Source of the DNA: Zhengitettix transpicula
Lineage: Eukaryota > Arthropoda > Insecta > Orthoptera > Tetrigidae
Length of the DNA: 64,000 nt
NCBI GenBank assembly: GCA_037074705.1
Contig: CM073593.1
Span: 19,681,001 to 19,745,000 of the forward strand
Reading direction: 5' to 3'
Shown: piece after piece, positions 32,311-42,800 of the stretch
Layout of the letters: each line of letters starts with the position of its first letter
Position numbering within the stretch: the stretch's first letter is position 1
Translations under genes and position numbers: made by a program
The notes under the pieces: model-generated
The model's input: the letters and a program-made list of their open reading frames with translations, nothing else
Database searches by the model: none
Told to the model about the DNA's origin: nothing

Positions 32311-33447
32311 CTACTTGAGGGTGAAGAAGAGGACCATGTAGGTGGTGAGCGTGCCGACGAATGCCGCGAGTAGACTGAGATCCAGCCTGATGACTCCAGC
32401 GACGCAGAACACTACGCTCCTGGCGCCGACGTTCTGCAAGAAGAGTTGAAGCTCTATCTCTGCGTCGCTGCGTGGTTTCTGGACCAGCAGACTCCGGGAC
32501 ACGCCTCGTGCCACGGCGGCTGCATGCGACTGAGCCACGTGCACCGGCAGCACCAGCACGAGCAGGTACACGCAGTTCAGCAGCTGTATGCTCGAGAACA
32601 GCAGCATCGAGTCGTCGGTTGCGGAGATGGCGTACGCCGTGTGGATCACCGTCACCAAGAAGTAGCCCAGGCCGCACGTGATGGAAGGGTCGTGGGAGGA
32701 AACCACGTGACGGGAAACCTCGCTCAGAATCTCGTAAGCAGTCCGCAACTCACGGACTCGCCGGCCCGAAAACAGTTCTGGTCGTAGACTGTGTCCGGGA
32801 ATCTCGGCACCGTCGTCGGACATGTCGAGACATTTATTGAGATCCTTGAAGTGATTCCCGACAACAGTCACGAGGTTAACGAACCGCAGACAGATGACCA
32901 CCATTATAGTTACCATTAACTGGCCGATTGATAATGCCAGACGATCAAAGAAACTCTTTTGTACAAGTAATCCGTAAATGAACAACGAATTCATCATCAA
33001 CGACGAAGAAACTAACTGTAATTTAATGAACTTGCTCATTTTATCGTGACCCGTCTCGTCCTTACGCATCAGAAAGTGTGCGTATTCTAGATTGTTGAAA
33101 ATGATCTCGAATTTCTTGTTGTTACCAAAAATATCTTTATAAACCGCGGCGACGATAGTCAAAAGCGAGACGCAGTCTTTAAGGACGAGGATCACTGTCT
33201 GCTTGGAGGACCTGACGTGCACTATTTGACAGAGTAGTAACCAGATCTTGGTCGCCGTCGCAGACACGAGAAAGACGACGACTGCGGCGCTGAAGACGAC
33301 GGCGCTTCTGTGTCTCCGCAGAACGAGGGGGCGTCTGGGACCTGACGAACACTCGTAAGGGACCAAGCCGAAGACCTTGCCGGCGAGGAACAGCGGTCGT
33401 AGCGCCGCAAAGGTGTGGCATGGCGCTACTGGGCAAGACAGAATAAC
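32311..33447 (-). CDS. Gustatory receptor, start region disrupted (possible pseudogene)
   Basis: Third receptor of the group. The open frame runs from after a TAA at 33448-33450 to the stop at 32311-32313, giving 378 residues, with CHTFAALRPLFLAGKVFGLVPY near its start (the conserved KVFGL block) and VVFCVAGVIRLDLSLL and TTYMVLFFTLK at the end. The family Q is again T. There is no ATG between the upstream stop and the conserved block: the only nearby ATG (33419-33421) is shifted by one base. Either a single-base frameshift has hit the N-terminus, or a short first exon lies upstream and splices in at the pyrimidine-rich CTGTCTTGCCCAG (33434-33446). The rest of the frame is intact. Confidence 0.75.
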   Translation of the reverse strand, partial: VILSCPVAPCHTFAALRPLFLAGKVFGLVPYECSSGPRRPLVLRRHRSAVVFSAAVVVFLVSATATKIWLLLCQIVHVRSSKQTVILVLKDCVSLLTIVAAVYKDIFGNNKKFEIIFNNLEYAHFLMRKDETGHDKMSKFIKLQLVSSSLMMNSLFIYGLLVQKSFFDRLALSIGQLMVTIMVVICLRFVNLVTVVGNHFKDLNKCLDMSDDGAEIPGHSLRPELFSGRRVRELRTAYEILSEVSRHVVSSHDPSITCGLGYFLVTVIHTAYAISATDDSMLLFSSIQLLNCVYLLVLVLPVHVAQSHAAAVARGVSRSLLVQKPRSDAEIELQLFLQNVGARSVVFCVAGVIRLDLSLLAAFVGTLTTYMVLFFTLK

Positions 33448-33567
33448 TTACTTTCACTGCCGGTATCGGTAAAAATGATTACTAATTCAAAGAAATCCAC
33501 AAAGCTTTATTCAAACCTCAAATCATAGTATGGCTTATGGATGAAGGAATGTCGCGCCGGGTTGGGA

Positions 33568-33647
33568 GTCGACTATGACTGACTTAGTGGTCTGAGCGGC
33601 CGCCCGGGAAGCGGAAGGTCCTGGGTTCGATTCCCAGTCCGGTCGAC
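33568..33647 (+). repeat. tRNA-like sequence, probably the head of a tRNA-derived SINE
   Basis: It contains an A-box-like segment (TTAGTGGTCTGAGCGG) and a clear B box in CTGGGTTCGATTCCCAG, which forms a perfect T arm. The acceptor sides do not pair in the normal way (both ends read GTCGAC), so it is not a standard tRNA. It is 120 bp upstream of the start region of the minus-strand receptor. Confidence 0.5.
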
Positions 33648-34269
33648 ATTTTTCCATCCACATTCCATAATTATCAATAATATATAAATATATAATCAAT
33701 CAAAGCAACAACAAAAATTTTCAAATATCGAAATTGATATAAGAAAAGGCGACTGATATTTTTCATTCTCAACAGACTACCAGAAAATCGATTGACGAAA
33801 AGGATAACAGATTGTGTAACCTCACTTCAGAAATCTACACTTTGCGTAGACAAAATTCGAGAGAACCTCAAAAACGCAATCGTAAGATCAACTTTTTTTA
33901 AAAAAAATTGTTGCTGATTTACAATCAACTCTTTACACTTAGGGTAATAAGTAAATTTATAAGATCAACTTAAATTTTAGAAAGAGATTTATTCAGACAA
34001 AAAGTAGATAAATGGGAAGTTACATCACAGCAACAAAAACAGTACAGACCAAAGTGGTCTGAAGAACATTAACGAGCCTTCTGCGAAATGAGAGCCTTTT
34101 GGAACAATAAGAAGAACCCAAAGAAAAGTTGATTGAGTTATTTGCTTACCGTCTTCCATTTATGGGAAGAATTCGCTAATAATAATAATAACATTATATA
34201 AATATAAATTTAAATTTAAATAAATTGGTCTTTGTATAACAATTACAACAATTGAGTAGAAATAGGGTA
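33648..34269. other. AT-rich, no gene recognised
   Basis: Nothing supportable was seen. Confidence 0.4.
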
Positions 34270-34772
34270 TTAATTGAAAAAATATTCTACTGAATGGCTT
34301 CGGTGTTTTACTCAGATTGATCGTTCCCCTAATAATTTTTTTATTTTTATTATTCTGCAAAGTGTCGCTATTAAAACTACTTGCTTAGTCTCTGCTGGTC
34401 TTTTCTCCTTTTTTGTTTGTTTCATGTACGGTGTATGGAGTTTGCAGATTCCCTGTCAGTTGTTTGTCAGGTTTTGTGTTTATTCTTGTGAGATGTGTAA
34501 TTCCATATTTTATGACCTAGCGCGTATTGAATTTGTTTGCATACTGTACATACTATATTATACTCTTAGTATCGTTACAGAATTGTTATTTTTATTATTA
34601 TTACTTTATAGTACTTTTAGCTATGGAAATTTGTGTTCCCGATTTTTAGTTTTATGTTAACTTCTAGTTGTTATTAATTGTAACATCCAATAATTATATT
34701 TAATTTTATGTAATGACGTATCCTATTTCCTTATACGAGGACTAACGGAATACATAAATCAAATCAAAGTGT
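34270..34772 (+). repeat. Dispersed repeat with retroelement-like 3' end
   Basis: The left half matches 20690-21150 inverted. The right end reads TGACGTATCCTATTTCC, GGACTAACGGAATACATAAA and then TCAAATCAAA repeats, and this end recurs inverted at 36183-36262. Short A-poor tandem tails of this kind are seen at the 3' ends of some insect LINEs. Confidence 0.55.
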
Positions 34773-36182
34773 TTTCTTACGAAGTCTCCCCATACTTAAG
34801 TGTGCAGCATGCAGTTGCTTCGGCAATCTAATCTCACAAACAAACAAACTATTATTCTTTGAACCGGAACTGGACACGACGATCTCCAGATTGCAAACAA
34901 GCTTAACAGATTATGGAAATGACTCCATATTGGCTATTTGTTTGACGTGCAGGCCCCTAGAATGGGAAAAGTAATACCCAGGAGCCATTATTTTTTCGGC
35001 AAAATAATAGTAATGATTTTATTATTTCATATAAAAATTCAACGTAAATTAATAAATGGTTTTCCTCTATAACTAAATAACAATAATAACTGCAATCGTT
35101 CAATGAGAGGCGTGTTCTACTCAGTACAGTCGTTACGCGAATGGTTTAAATTTATTTGAATATGTTGCTTTCTAAAATATTTAACATCTTACATTCTTTC
35201 TCTTTTCTTTGCTTGAAACGGAGAACGGAATGTGAGATTTCTCGTCGTTCAGTTGCGAGAACTGCCTTGCCCATGTACGTGCTAAGTGTGTGTTGTGTTT
35301 TGAGTTACGTATACAGAGAAGAGGAGATGAGACTATGAATATGATGGTACCGATTCCGGAATATATGAGAAGCCACGGTGTTTGGCAACATAGTTCGTAC
35401 GGTGGTCTGAAAACGTGAAACTTCTATGGACACAACACGGATCAGAGACAATACTTAGCCCTGGAGTAATTTGACGGCTCAAGGTATTTCTCCTTTGAAA
35501 ATTTTTAACGTTGTATGTAATTCGTGGAAAATTTACAAATGACTTATTTTTAAATTAATTTAAAGATGATATGGCCGAAAGAAATTTTATATAGTGACAA
35601 TGTTTCAGATTGAAATATAATAGTTTTAGGACTGTTTTTTTGAATCTGAATCAAATCAAGTACTGTCGTCGTTCTCTAAGCAACAATTAATTTAATTCCT
35701 AGCTCGCTGATGACTAGGTAAATAATAAAACCTCGAAAATACTTTCTTTGTCAAAAACATATCAATGGCACAAACTGAAATTTATCGTTTGCTGCGTTTT
35801 GAATCATTACAGATTATAGCATAAGATGCATTTATCCATTGTTTCTCTACATATAAACTACTATATTCAGTTTCCATTATATGCAGTTTAAACTATCTTA
35901 CGTTTTCGTGAAACGGTCGGCTTCAACTTAGTAGTCGCAACGATGCCAACGTTCATGGCACTACAGTAGCCCACGAAACATTTCGTTGAAAATTAATTGT
36001 AATTAAAAATCAATAATCCAATTTATTACGCTTAAGTTCTGTTACTCATATTTTTAGTTTCTCGCTAACGAACGCCAATCGAACAAAAAAATGGGGTTTG
36101 AAGCATTTGAAGGACACAAAAGCTATTAAACAATGTCAAAGCTTAAGCTTGTTTTTTTTTCTCCTTCATAGCAGTATAAAAT
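34773..36182. other. AT-rich, no gene recognised
   Basis: Nothing supportable was seen in this stretch. Confidence 0.4.
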
Positions 36183-36262
36183 TAATTTAATTTGATTCGA
36201 TTTATTTATTCCATTAGTCCTTGAATGAGGTAATAGGATACGTCGTTACTTAAAATTAAAAT
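36183..36262 (-). repeat. 3' end of the dispersed repeat at 34270-34772
   Basis: Minus strand reads AACGACGTATCCTATTACC, AAGGACTAATGGAATAAATA and ATCGAATCAAATT, matching 34720-34765. Confidence 0.6.
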
Positions 36263-36526
36263 ACATGACGATTAATAATTTACAGATGATTATGGCCTAC
36301 AGATTATTATTTCCCCCATGGGAAAACCTTTATCCCCCTTTTTGCTGAAATTGATCGTAATACGGTAGTGGACTGAAAAGTTAAACCTGAATATGAAAAA
36401 ACTTGCACTCGCTAGGAAATGTTTTTGCACGTTTCTTGAAAGGTACTCACAAAAATTTCAGCCATTTTGGGCGCGCAGTTTTTATTTTACAGTCGGTTGA
36501 GTGAGTCGATGTGAGTGTTTTTGGGA

Positions 36527-37380
36527 AAATGGAAAAAAAATCGAGTGTCGAGACATCATTAAATATTTGTTTTTGAAACAAAGAAAATCGGAGACGAGTT
36601 GGACACTTGTGTTCAGGGGCTCTGCGCCATCATTTATCATCGTGTAATTTTGGGTAGCTGAATTTAAACGTGGCAGTACCAGCCTGAAAGACGATAAACG
36701 ATCGGGTCGTCCAAAAAACTGCAAGCACCGACGATGACATCGCTCAAGTTCACCAAACGGTGCAGTCGAATTAAAGTGAAAATGTCCAAAGAACGAGCTT
36801 GTCACATGTTGAATCAAGATTTAGATATGAGAATTTAAGTGAAAATTCACAAAGAACGCGTTTGTCACGTGTTGAATCAAGATTTAGATATGCGAATATT
36901 TACTGTAAATGAAACACAAATACAGTCAAAACAATGGACCGCACAGTGGGAATCGGCTGGGAAAGTGATGACTGTTTTTTTTGGATAGTCATCTTAATCG
37001 ATTATCTTCAAAAAGTAGAAACCATTATGGCAGCATACTTTGAATCATTATTTGAAAAGCTGAAGGTAGAAATTGCGGTCACATTCTCAAAGTTAAAACA
37101 AATTGTTTTACGAAAAAAACCTTCCTATGGCCTGAAATGCTTGATCACTCTCCTTACACACCATTTCTAGGCCCAAACGACTTTTTTTTGTTCCCTAAGC
37201 TAAATTTGCGATAGAGGGAGAGGGGGGGGGGCAGAGATTTTTGTCAGAGGAGGAGCTCATCATCTTCCGTAAAATTATTTTCCAGAGAAAAGGGCTATTT
37301 GGAGGGTTAAAGATATAGGATCATCGCTGGGAGAAGTGTGGAGCCTTGCAAGGAGACTACGAATAAAAATAATTTTTAAA
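36527..37380 (+). pseudogene. mariner transposase pseudogene
   Basis: Frames read, in order, MEKKSSVETS, LCSGALRHHLSS, EFKRGSTSLKDDKRSGRPK, a DNA-binding block of mariner transposases, then NQDLDMRI-like sequence, KVMTVFFWDS, and LDHSPYTPFLGPNDFFLFPK, where the last is the third catalytic region (normally YSPDLAPxDFFLFP) with the first D replaced. A ~60-bp segment around GTCACATGTTGAATCAAGAT is tandemly duplicated (36795 and 36867). Many frameshifts are present. Confidence 0.75.
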
Positions 37381-38686
37381 CACAAATGTGCTGCATCTTT
37401 GTTACATCGGAAAGCTTTCAGACTGCCCTCGGGAATCTCTATTTGGCTGATGTAACTTCATTAATTAAAAAAGTCATTTAAAAATTCATAACAATTAGAA
37501 TTTAAAAAGTTTAGAACTAAAAATCGGTAACACGAATTTTCCTGCCCAACATAGCAAAAAATACTATTTAATTATAATAATCCTTTAACGACTTAAGTTA
37601 TTATAACAACTGTACTATTTGCTTTTTGTTAAGAAACTCAGTGAAAAAGAATAGTTCTAGGGCGTTTAAATCTCATCTTTCGAGTGATGAGCAAACCAAA
37701 TAGGTTCATTCCGTGGAAAGTAAAGATGCTCAAAGATTTCATCGTGAAGTTTATAGTATTAATTAAAACGAATATGTTGGTCCAGTTTTCATACAATCTT
37801 TTTTTTTACTAATTAAGCTGTACAAATATAATTGTGTGTTATTTATTTATAAAAATGGTCTGTGAAGCGTTACTTAATATCACATAAAGAAAGGATATCT
37901 TCATTATCCTGACTCTTTTTATCGTACCGCGTGTTTCAGGAGGGAAACATAGAGGATAAAGTAATTAATCCTCTTATCAGAGCTGGTACAAAGGCCGTCA
38001 GATTTTTCTTAGTATTTACCACGTGAGCTGAGTTGTGAGAGCGGATTCTAACTTTACAGGATTTTCGAGGAATCTCAGAGAAGACATAAACGCAGGTGAT
38101 TCTTTTTAATAAAACTATTATCTTCTGTTGATTATAAGTTGCTAAAATAATCAGAAATACTGGACATCTTTATGTGCTTCAGAATAATTCAGAAGTGTCA
38201 ATGAATGGGAGAAATGGGCGTGTCATGGCTCGAACCCCGATCATATCACATGAAATTTTATACACAAGATTTTCCAACGTGATCGATACCCTCTCGCGTA
38301 TTGATTGAATTTATTTTACGCTTAGTTATTTATTGATATGCTCGACTTGATTTTTACGAATATTTAAGTGGTTTCAAGTATGCAAACAACTAGTTGGATA
38401 GGACGAGAGCCTGGAAAATGTTTTAATAATAAGTGTCGTCAGAATATCCAACCGTCTTAATGTTATCCGTTATTAGGACCTACTAGGATAAATAATTAAG
38501 TACTTACAATAAAAAGGGGAGCTTGTAATAGGGTTTGTTTCTACGCTGTTTAGCCGCACCAATTGTTACTGTCCGTCATAGCAAATAGTTTTGCTATTTT
38601 AAAACAAATAATAACAAGTTTAACGCTGAGATTAAATACTTCCATTTAGAAAGAAAAATCTAAGAGAGTTTAAACCAGGTCGGGCA
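37381..38686. other. AT-rich, no gene recognised
   Basis: Nothing supportable was seen in this stretch. Confidence 0.4.
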
Positions 38687-39245
38687 AATGATGAACATCC
38701 TTTGGGATGTCCACTGGAGGTGGCGCCAGAAATGATGGGCAAAATCCACGAGTCAAACTCGGTGAACTACGCTACAGTAATATCCCATGGTTCAGTGGTT
38801 TTAATTTTAGGTGAAAAAGAGGGAAAAAAAATCCACAAGATGGATGACGCCTTTACTCAAAATGGAGAGTAAACGCAATCGAGTGGTAGATTCAATGGTC
38901 AGTTTGATGACTTTTCGTCGCACACGTGACAACTTTCTACTTCGGTACATAGCTGCCGATGAAACATAAATTCATCACGGCATTCAAGAGTCATATAACA
39001 GTTGAATTAATGGGTTTCTGATAGCTAAGGGGCTCCGAAGAAACCAGGAAGGTAATTGCCAGGTTTTTTTTGGTGGATGTGTGCCTGATTATCCACACCG
39101 TCCATTTAGAAAAATGACGAAACGATAATTGAATTTTCAAGCGTCCACATTTGCTCTTCCATCGAGGCAATTCACGGTTGCACACATGTGCAATTTCGAT
39201 AGAGAAAATTGTGCTGCCTTACTACAATCGTATTCGTCAGTTTGG
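38687..39245 (+). pseudogene. Second decayed mariner transposase
   Basis: Recognisable blocks across shifting frames are GCPLEVAPEMMGKIHE, VISHGSV, MESKRNRVVDSMVSLMTF, RRTRDNFLLRYIAADET-stop-IHH (first catalytic motif with a stop in place of W), KVIARFFLVDVCLIIHTVHL and FKRPHLLFHRGNSRLHTC, where the second catalytic D of HDNA has become G. It has lost its C-terminus. The sequence differs clearly from the copies at 3-562 and 36527-37380. Confidence 0.75.
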
Positions 39246-39832
39246 ATCGCCTGAAGAAAATATAACTGCCCTAAACTGACGCCAATTATGAGGATCTTAC
39301 AAAAACTTACTGTTTTGGAGAAACTCTGGGCTAAGTTTACAGAGCTGAAAGTACATTATGTACTAGTGAAACAACTCAAAATAATGTTTATTCTACTGTT
39401 TTTCAAGTAATTATTGATTTATTCCTTCGAAAAACCGACGAGCCTGATCAGTTGTGAATGCACAATAAATAAATATACACGTTTATGAATCTTCTTCGTG
39501 TGATATCTCATAATGGAAGGTTTGCTACCATGACAAGTATTTTTACTTTTGAAGTTACAGCTTGAAAGAGTTCAATTCAATTAAAGTTATTCAACCAGAA
39601 ACCGCGTTTTCTGCTGTTTCTGTCACAGTGTAGATTTTTTCATCTTATCATTAAAGTTTAAGTTTGTCTCTTCACAAGCATTTCAGATGTAAGTTTTGTT
39701 TCTGTAATTTAAAAGTACCTTAACAGGGTTTTTTTTGTGTAAGAGTATGCTACATCGTAATTCAGGGAAACTTAGTGATGAACAATGCAATGTACTAATA
39801 AGTATTATTTTTATGCCTATAGGAACTTTCCA
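39246..39832. other. Upstream region of the complete ligase gene
   Basis: No coding sequence. A good acceptor (TTTTATGCCTATAG, ending 39822) lies 10 bp before the predicted start codon, which suggests a 5' untranslated exon somewhere upstream; its position and the promoter could not be identified. Confidence 0.4.
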
Positions 39833-42800
39833 ATGGATAAGCATATTCTGAGTGGACCTACAGATGACTGGCCAATCTTCCGGGAATCTCTTGGAGAGAA
39901 ATTTTTGTCAAATCTCCGTCGTTTTGGAACAAAAGTACTTCAGGTAAAATTTTTCATTATTTGTATAACACTGTAATTATGCATTACCGGACCCATGCTG
40001 AATTAAACTTTTTTTCTTCTCTCAACAAGAATCCATTGTAAAGAATTATTATTATTGGGCTGGGTGTTTTACATTCAATCAAAAAATATTGACCATTTAA
40101 GAAATTTTAACATTCAATCAAAAAATATTGACCATTTAAGAAATTTTATATAAGTTTATCAAAGTTAAGCATGAAAAACTCTTATCTCAGGCTCCTGTGG
40201 ATTACGTAGAAGAGATCTGCTGCTCGTAATCAAATACGTACTGCTATTTCTGTGTTCTGTTCGTCTGCTGTAGCTCTCGTAACCAACGTACTGACGCCTC
40301 CGAATCTCGCAGCTGGCAGAACGGGTTAACTGCAGCGAGATCTAGTCAGGATCACTGCATGGCGCCGACTCAGGGGTTGATCACTGGCTAAGGCGTCGGC
40401 CTCCGGGATTTTATTGCGACGTACTCGTGCTGCCCACTTGTGTACTGAAAGACGTGGCACGTAATTCTCGCTCCTCACAGCTTTTGTGCTTCGTGACCTT
40501 TTTGCATTATGCAACTGCACTCTGAGCGGAGTTCATCACTAACAACTGTCTCTCAGTAGCACATCGACCAGACTGACTCATTTTATTACGAGCGGTGCAG
40601 GTCCGTTAAATTCAAACGTGTGCCATATTGCCAATCTCTGCCGTCATACTTTAAGAAGCTTCCCATATCGTGCTCATAAACATCGTAAATACACTTCAAC
40701 TCATTTAGTTTTCATATTCAAGTTCCCTCTATTATAGCCTCTCATTCTTTTTTATTTTTAATTATTAAAAAACTTGGTCGAAGTGTCATTGTTTCACTGA
40801 TTCTTGCATTGTTACAAGAGTTATAACACGAAGCTGCAGTTCTGTAGTCAACAATGGCCAATAATTCAGTCATGTTGTGGCCAACAATCGGCACAGGACA
40901 CGAAAATTACTTGGATGGAAATATTTATCTCCTCCACACCGACGCACACCTCGTCCAACATTTCACAGAAAACAACTCCTGGCATCCGTCTGCCAATGTA
41001 CGATTTCGAATTTTCCAAACTACAGCAGATAACACTTCTGAGACAAAGCAAATTAAAACCAAAATACACGCGTTACACTCCTGAATTTTTGCCGTCGAGT
41101 TTTGTTACACCCTATGTATGTAATAACAAAATTAATAATCTTCATGCTCTATTTACAAATTGCGAAACTAGTGTCCATGTACATACATTAAAAAATAACA
41201 GTTTTTCTCAGAGGATGGCGAGTTCGAAATACTTTTGTCACAAATATTTCTATTTTTTTGGACTTCTGTAACACCGACTTTGACGGGGCATAGTGTCACA
41301 ATACTTAGCCGGTTCCTTCCGGGATCTCTCAGGTAATTCAGCTGGGCCGGAATAACGGGCTTCGTTTAATTAAAAATTTCTAGTACAGTTCTAATAATTT
41401 CTCTGCTCCTTCTGCTCTACTACTTCTTATCAATCACTACTTACCGTCTATTACTGTCTCTCATCAATCACTAATTGACTACGTTGTCCCTTCTACATGA
41501 TTGCCCAACTTTGCCCTTCTCTCCACAACTCCAGGCCTGACTTCTGCCTTCTCTTCTGATCATCTCGACGCTTCCGTGAGCAAATGTTCCGTCCACTACA
41601 TCTTGATCTTTGGATGATATGAACCAATGAGAATCCAATCCGTACTGCCACAAATCTCAATATTCTTGTTAGCAACTCTCACTACAGCGTTAATTGTAGC
41701 TAATTAAGAGTTCCTGGGGCCGGCTTGCTGTGGTGTAGTGGCCAGCGTCATTGTCTCGCATCACAGAGTTCCCTGGTTCGAATCCCGGCATGCCGTCTCG
41801 GTAGGCCAAGGCCCTTCATGGGCTGTCGAGCCAAGGAGTTAGTTAAGAGTTCCTGGGAGCTCACATTCTTCAGGGAGCAAGTATTCCTGTGTTAAAATCT
41901 TGAGAATAATTATTTATTTTGTGAGATGTATACAACTTGAAGACGTATTCTTGACATTCGTTCATCCTTTTAAAGGAAGCCCGCTGGGGTGACTGTTTGT
42001 TTTCGTTCACTGCCTGGGCTCCGTACAATGACCTGGATGGTCCGTTCGCAAGAATATTAATTACATACACAATTAATCAATTTCGCATGTGTATACTCCA
42101 ATATACAATATTGAGTACAAGCCGAAGCAATGTACCAAAAATTCTATAATTTTCATGTAAATCTATTTTTTTATTTGGCAATCTTTCGTAGTTGTGAATA
42201 TTGTTAACAAAGATAAGAAAATGAAAACTTTACGTCTGATTTAAAATAATGAATAAGGTAACCAATTCAGACAAAAAAGTGATAATATAAATACCACTCA
42301 ACGTTTCTGGGATCCTTGTTCCTTTCGTCAGGTGCGAAGAAGAGCCTAGAACGACACAACTGCACTTATTCACGATAAGAAGATAATCAAATTAAGTTAT
42401 TCTTTAATACAGACATAAATTCATTTGTAATTGACCAATGCTTTATTGTTGTCAGCTATTTTAGTCATTATGAATTCACGTTTTAATTCATTGACTCATT
42501 ATCAATTAACATTGCAATGAAGAGTTTGGAGACAGAGACAGTTCCATGTCTCATTAGAGCGCGAGATAATCAGTAAGCGAGATTTTTTCTATATATAATA
42601 TGAACAGCAAGAAGAACCATTTCGGTGACTGGTGAACGGTGCGTGTTTAAAATGTGTTCCTGTAAGCTATAATACACAAAAAATTTACCTTATAGCGAAC
42701 CAAATAAAGGTATCAATTTATGAATCCAGCCAACTTTAATTTGCCTTTACGGGAAGATTGTCGCACTTTTGCGTTGTGCAGGTTTTTCCTGAGGAGCAGC

